From Fragilaria crotonensis (Eukaryota; Bacillariophyta; Fragilariophyceae; Fragilariales; Fragilariaceae): DNA of 64,000 nt. Where the stretch lies: positions 60,918-124,917 of the forward strand of contig JAKSYS010000095.1 of NCBI GenBank assembly GCA_022925895.1, given 5' to 3'. Below are positions 21,970-33,299 of the stretch, one piece after another. The notes under the pieces were generated by a model. The model saw only the letters and a list, made by a program, of their open reading frames with translations. It did no database searches and was not told the origin of the DNA. A program made the translations under genes and the position numbers. Each line of letters begins with the position of its first letter. Position 1 is the first letter of the stretch.

Positions 21970-23793
21970 CTATCGGAGATCAATTGGAAGACCCATTTTC
22001 TCGAGGCGGTCCTCGAGTGCAGTTCGTTGCTTCATACCGTACCGCCTTTCATCACCTGGTAAAACTTGACCCAAGGTGGAACCCTCTGCTCTAGATAGTT
22101 GCTCCACGTCCAGACCTTGCTGAACAATCTGCTTCTCAAGAGCAGCAATAGTTCGTTTCAATAGACGCTTTTCATTGCGACGGTGCCGCACAGCCATTCT
22201 TTGGTTATACGTTAGCAACCGGAACGACGCTTTATCCTTGATTAAGTTTGCATCGTCCTCTTCTGTCTCAGGGTAATTGTTCAGTTGCCGATACACTGCT
22301 TCAATCACTGCCGTCAGAATCGCCGCTTCATTCGCTGCCGAAATCGTGCGACTGTAGTCGAATTCGGACAGGGGCTTCCCACGGGCATCTTCCGGAGTCA
22401 TGCACATGAGACGCAGGTATTCGAACATTTCCACTGGATATCGATCGGCGTAGCAGGGGAAGTCCACCATCTTGTCCCTACCAACGCGTTCCAAAAATTC
22501 GATTTTTTCTTCTGCAAGTGGATCGACAGCAATGTTTTCGTTTTCGGCAATCTCCTTGACGAAAGATTCAGTACGGGGAGCGATACCGACGGTAACATCC
22601 ACAGAGTTAAATGGGTTTCGTTCGACAGCAAATCCGTAGAGAAGGAGAAGATCAGCGTTTGACTTGGGACCGTAGGAAATGTAGATTTGTTCCATCTTGC
22701 GGTAACTGCGATCGGCATGCAAGACAACTTCCTCTCCGCCAGTCTTGACAAGCCAATCGCCAGACTCTCTGGCGTCGATGTAAGCCTGTGAGAACGGGGA
22801 ATGGTTGATCAAATCGGCATAAGGCACCATTGCAAGTGTCTCTCCTTGTTGTAAGTTGCGCAAGCGAATGGCTCTTGAGAAGAGCATCGTAAATGCCCAC
22901 TGCCAATTCTCAAAAGTGTAATGCTGCTCATAATGACAATGTTAGCCGATTCAGAATGATCGCGAGTGCGTGAATTTTTAGTGCCCCCTTACCTCCCTGG
23001 GAAAGCGATCTGGAAATTTGCTGCAGAGGCCAGTATCGCCGCCCAGTAACGCCTCGTACTCTCGCCGAAGCTTGTTCTGCATACTTCGCGTCGCCGCCAC
23101 CACCGGGGACCCTTCGAGAAAATTCAAATCTTCATCGCTCCAGGCAAATGTAGGATTGACTTCATTGACTTCCGGCAGAACCCCGATATACGCTTTGTAG
23201 AACGACTTTTCGCCAAGTACAAACTTTTCATGAATCAGCTGACAGGCAATGGCGAGATACTCATTGATCTCGTAGGGCAACGCATCCTCGCCAAGTGCCT
23301 TCTGAGCAGAGCGTTTCGTAAAGCACAGTTTCAGTGGGATTTTGAATAGTTCATCGCCATCCTTAACATCACGTCTCGCCAAAAGGCCGCGTCCGGACGA
23401 TTCGTTTGTGATTTCATCCCTGGTTTCGGTCGATATCGCCATTGGGTGCGGAGCCTCGCCCCACGCCGAAGCCTCGCTCAAGTACACGTCGCCAACGTCT
23501 TCCAACCATTTAACCAGCTGGGCATTGGCCGAGAGCTTTGGATTCACTTGGTTCTTGTTCCCCATCATACCCTTTAACTTCATTTGCTTGTCAAAGTCAC
23601 CGGGAGTGCTTCCGCCTGCCTCAAGCAAGGCCTTCATCCATTCTGCGTCCCCACCTTCGCCGCCTCCCATCAAGAGCTTGCTGATACGATTCGCTCCAAA
23701 ACATTTCGTTGGCCCTACGAACGAATGGACATGCCACTCAGACGACGCTGAGAGAGTCACAAGGATCGCTAAGCTAGATCGCATTTGCAACAT
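21970..23793 (-). CDS. Plastid-targeted SET-domain protein methyltransferase (Rubisco LSMT/SETD3-like)
   Basis: Two exons: 23793-22993 and 22923-21970, joined across a 69-nt intron (donor GTAAGG, acceptor GAGCAG) in phase 0, giving about 584 residues. The junction restores PRE-HYTFENWQWAFTMLFSRA, a segment typical of this family. The ATG at 23793 is preferred over an in-frame GTG at 23811; a second ATG lies at 23784. The N-terminus is a signal peptide ending VHSF before VGPT. SET features include SSGRGLLARRDVKDGDELF, LVPYADLINHS (as MVPYADLINHSPF) and IYISYGPKSNADLLLLYGF, then the C-terminal substrate-binding domain. Relatives methylate Rubisco large subunit or aldolase in plastids and actin in animals. 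Confidence 0.85.
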
Positions 23794-24262
23794 TGTTTTG
23801 CGCAACAACACCTATGTTCGTCGTTTGTTGCTCCGCAGCGCAGAAACTTGACGCTTGGAACCTTGAACAATTTTTTAAATTCTTTATTCTACCACTACGA
23901 GTAATGTCGTATTGTTGTAGTGTAACCTGTGGCGTACTACAGTAGTGGAGTCTCCAGTAATCCAGTACCAAGGATGTCTACGCCCGTTGGGAATGCTCGT
24001 GGTCCTGTAGTGCAGCTACAGAATATGTCATACATATAGAATCCTTCTTGTTTTGTGCTAGTAGTAGTCCCTATGAACCAACTGGCAACGGAATATAGCA
24101 TGCATTATGCATTTGAAGTACTCCCTCCGGAGTAATAGCTAGTAGTAGTATTAGGTATTACCTCACGTACTGTCTTAGCTTCTCTTGTATATAATTCTTG
24201 GTAAAAGGCTTCAGCCGTCATGCTGCTAATATCGAACGTTGTCTGCGCTTGTGTACTTCGAT

Positions 24263-24958
24263 TTAGACGCTTGGGATGTTCCATGATGCATTTTTCTGTT
24301 GGAAAATGCACTTCAGGAATCCTACTTTTTGTGGAGATCGGCGGACACCCCTCATCGCTTCCGATAGTGCAGAATGAGCATCGCAGTCCCCAAGCAGCCG
24401 GGCGAACGAGCGAGCGCCGCGAGTACGGATTTCGCTGATTACCCTGGTGAACTCCGCCTTGCAATCCCAGCACATTTCTGAGCAGCAGTCTTGAGCCCAC
24501 AACACTGATTGAACAGTGCTTCTGATCCCTTCGGTCCTGAGACCACGGACCTCGGCGATGCACAGTCGCTCAGTGCCCCGCCGTGAATCAGCTGTCGTGA
24601 TCCACTGTTTGAGGTCGTGCATTAGTTCTGCACTTGGCTCATCAAAACGCTCACAAGCCTGCTGCACGCTGAAGATGACCATCTTGTAACTCTCGCAACC
24701 TTGTGTGCTCTCACGACGAATAGCTTCCTTAAACGAACGAAAATCATCTTTTGACCACCAAATAGCTTGCTTTTCTTCGTCGGACATTTCCGAGGCCCGG
24801 TGAAGCACGGGGTGTACAGCTGTCACTACTTCCCCACTAGTACCCGTTCCACACTCGTCGCAGAACTGGACGCGACGTCGCCGAGCAGTCGGCACTTGAG
24901 GGTGCTTGCTTGGACAACTCTTGATTGTGTATAGTGGAGAATCGATGGCGGTACACAT
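24263..24958 (-). CDS. Conserved diatom-type protein of unknown function
   Basis: 231 residues from the ATG at 24958. It has a Cys-poor basic start, then RRVQFCDECGTG and VHPVLHRASEMSDEEKQAIWWSKDDF, followed by EAIRRESTQG, EVRGLRTEGIRSTVQSVLWAQ and a Ser/Arg helix. I recognise this arrangement (VxF..V, MSDEE..W, a DF...K helix, RGLE/RGLR, VL.AQ) as recurrent in diatom genomes, but no function is known to me. The last 50 residues may be out of frame: the alternative frame from about 24.36 to 24.105 kb has better composition, ending in a Ser/Thr-rich tail. The start codon and leader are duplicated upstream (see the direct repeat). Confidence 0.5.
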   Translation of the reverse strand: MCTAIDSPLYTIKSCPSKHPQVPTARRRRVQFCDECGTGTSGEVVTAVHPVLHRASEMSDEEKQAIWWSKDDFRSFKEAIRRESTQGCESYKMVIFSVQQACERFDEPSAELMHDLKQWITTADSRRGTERLCIAEVRGLRTEGIRSTVQSVLWAQDCCSEMCWDCKAEFTRVISEIRTRGARSFARLLGDCDAHSALSEAMRGVRRSPQKVGFLKCIFQQKNASWNIPSV

Positions 24959-25331
24959 AATTTGTCTCTATTCTTAATAATAACAAGAAGCGTAGATTTT
25001 GTGATATTGTGAAGTGTGAATGTCGAGTGTCGTAACACGTCAGCATACATAGAGGGACTTTTTTCCTCTTCGAGTTATCAGTGATGACGTGGGTTGCCGG
25101 AATGTGATTGCTTCGCGTTCAAGGTTCAAGTCATAGTGGAGAATCGATGGCGGTACACATAATTTGTCTCTATTCTTAATAAAAACAAGAAGCGTAGATT
25201 TTGTGATATTGTGAGATGTGAACGAATGTCGAGTGTCGTAACACGTCAGCGTACATAGAGGGACTTTTTTCCTCCTCGAATTATCAGTGATGACGTGGGT
25301 TGCCGGAATGTGAATGCTTCGCGTTCAAGGC
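24933..25331. repeat. Tandem direct duplication, 202-bp offset, of a promoter and gene start
   Basis: The sequence from 24933 recurs from 25135 with a few substitutions and short indels. Both copies contain the initiator region ATCGATGGCGGTACACAT, an AACAAGAAGCGTAGATTTTG segment, CGTAACACGTCAGC, TAGAGGGACTTTTTTCC, and a GATGACGTGGGTTGCCGG block. The first copy contains the ATG of the gene starting at 24958, so the second is a duplicated leader and promoter with an orphan start codon. Confidence 0.85.
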
Positions 25332-27168
25332 ATCCGACTCGAGCATTCGAACAGGCTGGATGAAGTTGACCTACACATGATCTTTGTCTATTCTTGTCCT
25401 TCGTGCTCGTGATTCGCCACGTGTGCGAGTTTCGACTTCTACTACTACCGGTAGGTGCCATCAGGACAAAAGCAAATTCTACTCTTCCTGTATGTCGGTC
25501 ACAAAAGGACATTCGACTGACAAGTCACATCCGTGAACTCAGTTGTCAACAATTACGACCAGAAGCAGAACCTATGCATACACATACAGAAATGTTCCTG
25601 CGTTTCCATCTCTATTATGTCCATCCTATTGTGACATACTACGTAGTATTCCGTGAAGGCAATACTACAGACAAAACTGCTTGGAGACTTTGAATGCCAG
25701 GTAGTCGGAGTTTTACGTCCCTGGGGCTCTGAGTTCTTTTTCCCCTTCTAATTAATGCACTCCGAACTCCGAACTCCACCGTTTGCAAGAAACCCATAAG
25801 GTTTCTCAGTACGCAGTACTACTATGCAGTATGCACGGATGGACAACCCGAAAAACTATTCAAGTCGCCGTTCAAACCGTACGAAGTAGACCGAAGCAAT
25901 AAGCAAGCACTGATTCTCGTCATCGCAATACTCGGAGGATATGAATTGCTTAGCGTAGTTATTTCTGAAGAAAAAATTGTTGTGTCCAACGACGAATGTA
26001 TTGCAGACAGGCAAAGAATACATCACTTTGAACGTGAAATGAGAGCGACGTACTGTACAGTAGTCCGTGTACTTTAGAACGTCCGAGGTTGACACCAGCG
26101 CCTAACAAATAGCGCCAATCTTCATCGTTATTCTGCATCTCTTGCTACTGGTAACGTTTAAAATGCCGCCCATGTGTGCTTCTCTAAATTTCAATGAAAA
26201 CACCATAGCTTTATTGCACGTTAGAACGTTCTCGGAATTCTACTTACTTGGAGTGCTCAGTGCTTACATCTTCGCAGTCATAACTTCGGCGATGATCAAG
26301 AAGGCATTGTACTCAGGAACTTCCAGTCAGTACATGTTGTTGGAATGTGGTGAACCATTTATCCTTGATAAATTACGATATCTACCAACAAAGATAACAT
26401 GTAGTACAGTATAGTCGACTGGAACGTTTGGAGCTGCAAGAACTGCGTCGTTCAACTGACAACCGAATCGACCAAGAGGAGATCATGGATCGTTTATATG
26501 CTAAATTATGACATGGATTTGCTTATTCGGAATTACATATCGGGCTATTGAGAGAGCATCCCCAACCGACGATCAAAGCATCCCAACTGCAGGACCTTTC
26601 TGCCATGTCACGACGCCAATAAACCGAGATTGGGGCGCTACCTGCTCTTCAACTTAAATTTGGCGTCGCCGGCTTTACTCCGAGTACAGAAGATGCAAAT
26701 CACTTGACACAATTCCCTCGGGAGGAGCATCGCGCGAAGGCTTCTATCTTTATTCATCACCGAATCAGAATTGACGCAATTCAACAATTTCCCACCTTTC
26801 GCAATGACATAGTCGCTGGGTGAAACATGACATGTCGTGCTCTTGTGATCACATCCGCTTTGCACGACCTGCTCCTGACTGGAGATAACTCCCACCTCCG
26901 ACGGCCGATGACGGGCTAAATGCCAGTTATACTGGAATGAGCCGATACCAGGTTGCAGTATCACATCAACTCTCGTACTCCGCACCGTGGAACTCATCAT
27001 TGGCAAGCACTCTGAATGCTGACAACAAACGTCGAGTTAACTTTCTTGGTAATGGAGAGAAGGTTACAGCGTCGAGGAGCTCCTCATTTCACACCCTGCT
27101 CCTCTTGGCGCGTATATTGAGAGCTTAAAATCAAGAACAAGGTTGCCTTTCCTCTGTATTTTGTCAAT
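25332..27168. other. 1.8-kb gene-poor stretch
   Basis: I see no gene I can support. A few open frames of 80-120 codons exist on both strands (near 25.4, 26.15 and 26.64 kb), but they lack motifs and overlap GTAC-rich or A/T-rich sequence. It may hold regulatory sequence for the JmjC gene's 3' side, or decayed repeats. Confidence 0.4.
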
Positions 27169-28257
27169 TCATCGCCACCACGCACTGACACTCACGCTGG
27201 TTTCGATGGTTCGAACTTGATGCCACCACTTTCGTGGCATGTACAGCAGATCACCCGCTGTAAGAGTGCATACGATGGCTGGAGGCAGATTTTCTAGGAG
27301 TGGATACCTCTCCAAGTCAAGTGCTTCGTCTTCGAAGTTGATGGGCGATGTATTGTGTTGATTGACCTCCTCGCCAGCATAGACTTCTGTTCCGGGCGGG
27401 TAAAGCGTGACTTTCTTCGCTCCAACAAACTGCATCAGTGCGTTATCCATTGGATCGAAATGCAGAGGCGATGAGCACCCGTAAGGACCGATCCACGTCA
27501 TGACACTATAGAGACGCCCATCTCCCAACTCGGAAACAAACGGCGGTAACTCGAAATCCTGTTCGAGACCCTGCGCTAGGTCATTCTGAGCCAGATAAAC
27601 TAGATCTTTCGCGGGTGGTTCTCCTCCGGATCTACCATACCGCTCTTCAAACATTTGAATATACGCCAAGTAGTCTCCTAATCGAATATCAGCTCGCTTG
27701 GATTTGGAGTAGTTCCCGCCGATTTCGACGTGGCATATTGCTTCCCTGTCTACCATTTGCTCCAAATAGCCCCAATCCTTCCAATGCTGAAGAGCTGGCG
27801 CACCCATCATCGCTTGTCGAATCACCACAGGTTGTTTTGCCAGGAAGTAAGGTCGGAGAGTTTCTGACAACAAAGGCGCATCCTCTGAAACCGACAATTC
27901 ATCGATGGGCGTAGTCTTTACGGCGGAGAAAGCACGAGAGGCAAACCAAATACCATAAAGCTTTTCTTGCCTCTGAAGCATCCATTTCGTCTTCATCTTG
28001 TCAATGTTAGCCCTTGGCCGTGTTAACGTGTACCACTAGGCTGTGGATATTACAGGCTTCTCTCCTTCTTGCTGTTTCGGTTGATTCTGTCGTCTCTCGT
28101 CTACTTTGGCAGTTACAACAGCCAGTTTCGATTTGCTGGTTGTCCTTTGCTGACCGTTGTGTTGGAATGTCATCTTGTCATCGGATCTTTCGCGTTTTAG
28201 CGTGTGTATCGTGGCAGCCAGCTCATCTTCGTCGAACCGGTCGGGTAGACGTATCAT
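27169..28257 (-). CDS. JmjC-domain 2-oxoglutarate oxygenase, JMJD5/KDM8-like
   Basis: Two exons are proposed: 28257-28054 and 27996-27169, with a 57-nt intron (donor GTAATA, branch-like GGCTAAC, acceptor GACAAG) that keeps frame and gives 343 residues. Without splicing, the ATG at 27996 still gives an intact 275-residue protein. The JmjC core has the iron ligands His and Asp in SPLHFDPMDN (H179, D181 counted from 27996) and the distal His in MPRKWWHQV (H259), with a Lys in GAKKVTLY for 2-oxoglutarate. The ending SVSVSAWW resembles JMJD5. Relatives hydroxylate protein side chains. An N-terminal FASRAFS element is not enough to assign an organelle. Confidence 0.75.
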
Positions 28258-28427
28258 ACTACCAGGTACGAGTACCCCCCTTGTACTTTGTACATATGTT
28301 CTTGAGTATCGACGACCGCGCTCCAGTACTCTTTACGAGTACTACAGTACTGAATAAAGCTACTCAGAGTTTAAGCAAGGTTTTGTCACAACTCAAGATG
28401 TAGTCTGATTAATCGCAAAAACGCAGA
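28258..28427. other. Spacer before the 12.5-kb element
   Basis: GTAC-rich sequence with an AGTACTACAGTACT palindrome near 28340. No gene. Confidence 0.4.
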
Positions 28428-28460
28428 TCCGATTAGGTTTCACCAATTTGACGTCAGCAC
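28428..28460 (+). repeat. Left terminal inverted repeat (33 bp)
   Basis: Begins TCCGATTAGGTTTCACC and ends TGACGTCAGCAC, identical over all 33 positions to the inverse of 40888-40920. Directly inside it lies CCACGTCACAG, so TGACGTCA and an inverted TGACGTGG are a few bases apart. Confidence 0.85.
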
Positions 28461-28782
28461 CCACGTCACAGTAATAAACTACAGTGAGTCCTCCTGTAGA
28501 AGATTTTTGAAGACATCGGAAATTTGAATGGCTGACAAAACACGGAATCTTTGTTGTTGACTTCTGTCGGCGCTTTTCCTAACGCGCATGTCAACCCTTT
28601 GTCATGCCAGAAAAATAACTGCTACATATCTCCTTCTATCAGTGATTCATGTGTTTCCCTTGTTTTGAATGAATCACTCGAACTTACATTACCGGTATTT
28701 TGTATTCGATTACTACCTAAGGTTGCAAATCTCCTTGAAGACAAGTACACTTTTCCATCAACACCAACAGAACTTTTTTTCT
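28461..28782. other. Element interior between left terminal repeat and array A
   Basis: No gene supported. A frame opening at 28551 on the plus strand only continues by reading through array A and has no recognisable motif. Confidence 0.4.
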
Positions 28783-29537
28783 GTACGAATTTCAATCTTC
28801 AAATAGTCTCGAATGGACAAGTAACAGTGTGTCGGTATGATGACGACTATTTGAAGATCGAATTTCGATCTTCAAGTAGTCACGAATGGACAAGTAACAG
28901 TGTGTCAGTACAATGACGACTATTTGGTGTACGGAATTCGATCTTCAAATAGTCACGAATGAACAAGTAACAGTGTGTCAGTAAGAAGACGACTATTTGG
29001 TGTACGAATTTTGATCTTCAAATAGTCACGAATTGACAAGTAACAGTATGACAGTACGATGACGACTATTTGGTGTACGAATTTCGATCTTCAAATAGTC
29101 ACGAATGGACAAGTAACAGTATGTCAGTACGATGACGACTATTTGGTGTACGAATTTCGATCTTCAAATAGTCACGAATGGACAAGTAACAGTATGTCAG
29201 TAAGAAGACGACTATTTGGTGTACGAATTTTGATCTTCAAATAGTCACGAATGAACAAGTAACAGTATGACAGTAAGAAGACGACTATTTGGTGTACGAA
29301 TTTCGATCTTCAAATAGTCACGAATGGACAAGTAACAGTATGACAGTAAGAAGACGACTATTTGGTGTACGAATTTCGATCTTCAAATAGTCACGAATGA
29401 ACAAGTAACAGTATGACAGTACGATGACGACTATATGGTGTACGAATTTCGATCTTCAAATAGTCACGAATGAACAAGTAACACTATGACAGTAAGAAGA
29501 CGACTATTTGGTGTACAAATTTTGACCTTCAAATAGG
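28783..29537. repeat. Hairpin array A, about 10 units of 73 bp
   Basis: Each unit has a 37-nt imperfect palindrome (GACTATTTGGTGTACGAA then TTCGATCTTCAAATAGTC) and a 36-nt linker containing GAATGGACAAGTAACAGT. The GGTG arm comes first on the plus strand. The first two units are a distinct variant pair (TGTGTCGGTATGATG, then TTCAAGTAGTC), which also opens array B. Linkers alternate between CAGTACGATGACGAC and CAGTAAGAAGACGAC forms. The array ends 34 bp from the 3' end of the zinc-finger gene. Confidence 0.95.
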
Positions 29538-29570
29538 CTACTACATACAGCATGTACGACTACGATGAAC

Positions 29571-31155
29571 TCATTTCTTGCATTCTTCATCCGAAGTATT
29601 GTAATTGCCGTCCCGAATTAATGTTTGCTTCCAAACACTTTGTCTATTGAAACACACGTTGCACCACCAAGTGTTTTCGAGCTTTCTCTTTTCATTGCAA
29701 CACATGGAACATACATGCTTCTTACATTTCCGACACGAGTGCTTTGAAGGCTTATTGCATTCAATACAAGCATCATCCTCGTCACCAGCTTTCTTACTTC
29801 CTGTCATCCGCTCTTTTGAAGGCTTATTGCATTCAATACAAGCATCATCCTCTCACCAGCTTTCAAACTTCCTGTCATCCGCTGTTTTGAAGGTTGCTTG
29901 CATTCAATGCCAGCATCATTGTCGTCACCAGCTTTCCTCTTTCCGTCACCGTACTTTGTTTCCCAAAGTACACTGATTTCCTTAGACGATCCCGAACCTC
30001 TTTCCTTACTTTTTCTGTGTTGACACCTTTCCAAACGTTTTCCTCTTTATTGACAAAGATGTAACCTTTTTTCCGCATCTCCTCTAGCACTTCACCTGCA
30101 ATATTGTCCTTAGCGCTTTCTGTTCGACTTTCAAACGTGGCATCTGCAGCTCTTCGGATTATCCGACGGAAAGCCATGTTTGGTGGATGTCCCTTTGGTT
30201 CATCGCGTTTACGTACTACAATACCATTTGGCGGTAGAGATGTACTTTCAAATGGACCTGGTCCGGCCTCCAATTCATTTATTGACGGCGTCATGCCCTC
30301 CCCTTCTTTTTCGTTACACACGTTTCATTCGCGATCTAATATACGCCATTCCACCATCGTATGTTTTTTCCTTCCACCCTTTTTTTCTGTCATCTCGAGG
30401 AAACGAAATCCCTCCTTTTTAGAGTTGTGTAAATGGTACGCTGCACCTCATATTTTTCTGCCTGATTAGCTGCTGACAAGTGCATTTTCTTGAAGTCCAA
30501 TGTGCGATCAAGGTACGGAATGCATTTGCGGTGCCCCTTCCCACACAGTACATCCTTTTTCCCAGGTTTGGCGATTATCGAAACACTTTCATTTTCCTTT
30601 TCAAAATTATCGCGTATAAACTTCAACGCATTTTCGACAAATGGCAATGGAGACTTTCGTGTGAAAGAGCAAGGATTTGCCAACACAGATTCTTCTTCTC
30701 ATCTTCTGATGCAGCATATTGAAGTCCTTCTTTAAACTTGAAATAAATGTAGCAATATGCTGTATAGACAATGGCACAAATTCACTTCCCTGCGAGCGCC
30801 GTGGTCGTATGTGCTCCATCAGGCATCTTTTCGGTGTCTTGAATCTTTCTGGTGATGTATGATCTTGTTCCTGTACTGCCTCTGCTTCACCCTTTCGTGC
30901 TGGCGACTTCGTCAACGATGGATCATCCTGCTTTCGCTGGCCTAGACCACCCGACTGCTCTTCACCACTATCCGTCTTCCCTTTTTTCTTTGTTTGTCGA
31001 GGCTTTCGCGAAGTCTTTCGCAACCGCTTCGCTACATCATCATTATTCATCTGGCACAAATCTGTTTCCCTGCCAAGCAACACTCTTTCTTTCGACAAAG
31101 GTTGCCACTGCAATATCTTGGCTAAATCAGGAAACGCATGTCGTGGTCCGGGCAT
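29571..31155 (-). pseudogene. DUF6824-type protein with a C-terminal Cys-rich zinc finger, frameshifted
   Basis: Read from the ATG at 31155: a basic, disordered N-terminus, then after a frame change near 30.69 kb a DUF6824-like half-domain (KKDVLCGKGHRK with YLDRTLDFKKMH). After another change near 30.43 kb comes KKEGFRFLEMTEKKGG. A second DUF6824-like unit follows at 30321-30040: PPNGIVVRKRDEPKGHPP, AFRRIIRRAA, a KGYIFVNKEENVW strand and a VRKEVRDRLRKS helix. The end is a zinc finger with the spacing CxxC...CxxC...CxxCC...CxxC (CIECNKPSKHSC, CSMCC, WWCNVC). About 71-bp DNA repeats at 29.75-29.95 kb triplicate the CNKPSK segment. DUF6824 is widespread in diatoms and of unknown function. Confidence 0.55.
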
Positions 31156-31182
31156 CGTTAGTTTCCCCCAAAAGCGACCGTT

Positions 31183-33213
31183 CTATCCCCTTGCTGGGAC
31201 GAAGATATTTTTGTACTCATGAGCTTCTTCTCGAACCGACCCAAAGTTGCTGCTTGCTATTCTGTCAATCAGTTGAAACAAGCTCACGTACACGTCATGC
31301 AAATAGTGAGCAAATTTTCGTGTTGATGTGGGAATGTTCCTGCCCATGCCCTTGACATTGTCATTCCTGTCAAAAGTGATGTCACCTTTCACATTCCCAC
31401 TCGTGTCGAATGTGACGTCGTGCACCATGACACAAAAATCGCGGATGAAAATCAATGATTTTAAACCACTTTGCGCCACATCCTTTGACGTTTCCTGAAT
31501 TAGAATGTAATCTGGCGGTAAACTCAACGGTCGGAAGCGCCCTTCTCGATGTCACATGTCTCATTGTTCTTGTCAGTGACGACACAACCAAAATTAACGC
31601 TTTGCCGTGTGAAACCGACGTAAAACGAATGCATGTTGAAAAACCATGGTGCAACAACCTTGTCTTTCCATGGTGAGCTTTCCCTTTTCTTTTCTTCTTT
31701 TGGTTTTCGTGCTTTTGCATTTGGATCATTCTCAGGACTGAGTATGAAGTGCACCAATTTGAGGAAGAACCGGCAAATTGGCGGTGGGTCAGAACGGCGA
31801 CGTTTTCCAGTTGGATCAAACAAAAAATATCCACATTTTGTATCGTTATCATTGTTCCCAGTTTTTCCACAATTCACCGCTACGAAAACAGTCCATGAAC
31901 AATCTTCATCCTCTTGTGCAGGAATGACAATAAACGGCTTCGTGAGGAGATCCTTGTGTTGTATAATGAACTCCACCACCAGAATTGTTGCCTCCATAAA
32001 CCTCTTTTGGTCAATCTCGTAATGAAAGATGTGGTTTACAAACTGTCTTCTCTCTGTATCGGTTTTTAGGTCGCGAACCGAAGATGCAACGTTCCGTCCT
32101 TCAATGAAGGATGTAAAAAGGCTCTCCATTGTTGACACCTCAGTCATGATCTTACAAGGAATGATGGTCAGGGTCGACCAAATTTCAGCTTTACAATACC
32201 GCTGCAGCCATCCCAGAGCAATGTCCACAAAGTCTGGAGAAAGAGCGTCACCTTTGCGCGTAAGGCAACGATCTATCCAAGTCAGACGAGCACTTGGACC
32301 TTGGAATAGGTATTTTCCATTATCGAGTTCTTCGGATGGAAGGCCTTGTCATCCCAAAATTCACCCGAGTAACAATCATAAGTTGGTGTACAAAATGTTG
32401 CCTCTTCGTATGTTAAGTTTCCCGGGAAGAAGGCATACACGGATGGACAATCAATGGTGTTGTCATTGGGATTGTTGAACAACCTTTTCAATACTATCTG
32501 GTTTCTGGATTCTTGTGGGAAGGCAAAATATTCACGTGTAAGGCAAATCGTCAACCACTTCAAATCGTTGCTGAATCCGAGATAGTCCTTGAGTGGACTA
32601 TCATCAACCTCATTGACAAAACAGTCTCTCAAAACTTTAGGAAATGCTTCAGTCCCTTCAGCCATTTCGCAAAGTTGCGTCTTGAATAATAACCCCATGC
32701 CACTTTGTTCGCGGTCGGATTTGCTTTCAAATAAACATTTACTTCATCAACACCCACCCTACACCTTACAACTTGATGCATAATCGAAAGCAAAAAAGTT
32801 GCCATTCCGTTGGCCTGATAGTCAACCTTTGTTGCCAAAAAAAGAACCAAAACAGCGTTCTCTCGTTGTACAAACGTTATAGCGCATATAGCAGTGGGTT
32901 TCTCCTTTTCCCATATACTAAGTGTCTCGCCCTTACCAAGGCAAGATGACAGTGACTTCCGATCTGAATGGTCGTCGAATATAACATGATACAATTCATA
33001 AACAGTATCACTCGCATTGTATTCATCTTCTCTTCCAACAAAGTGAAGAATACGATATTCCTGTAGGAACGTTGGTAATTGATCACGTGGAATGCGGTGG
33101 TGCCATTTCATCATCTCAATCATCGTCTTCATTACTGGGGGTTCACATCCGTCAAATGGATCATCGTCATGCGTACTGGTTGCCTTCGGCGCGCTCTTTG
33201 TCTTCGGGGGCAT
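31183..33213 (-). pseudogene. GNAT-like plus Ulp1-like fusion protein, frameshifted
   Basis: Starts at the ATG at 33213 (MPPKTKSAPKATS). A GNAT-type acetyltransferase fold is suggested by ICAITFVQREN, then FLATKVDYQANGMATFLLSI, whose V..xGxA..L loop fits the acetyl-CoA motif, and YYSRRNFAKWL. After a frame change near 32.65 kb comes a long middle part. A second change near 32.25 kb leads to an Ulp1/C48-like region: LSPDFVDIALGWLQRY, then KPFIVIPAQ..CSWTVFVAVN, GYFLFDPTGKRRR, and near 31.5 kb YILIQETSKDVAQSGLKSLI. Compared with SUMO proteases, the catalytic His (HW) is Ser and the DCG Cys is replaced (QSG), so protease activity is doubtful. Assignment is by pattern only. Confidence 0.45.
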
Positions 33214-33299
33214 ACTGAGGGAGATGAGTTGTTTAAGACTTGACAACCTTCAACAAATACAAATCAGGTGCAGATGCTCTCAGTGTCGATTGCACTAAT

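Noticed and set aside
25394-25693. Small gene near 25.4 kb
   Set aside because: The frame overlaps the end of the 202-bp duplication region and has no recognisable motif.
28551-29244. Open frames running through array A (and similar ones at 33.3-33.8 kb)
   Set aside because: They are read-through of the 73-bp repeats and encode only repeat-derived peptides.
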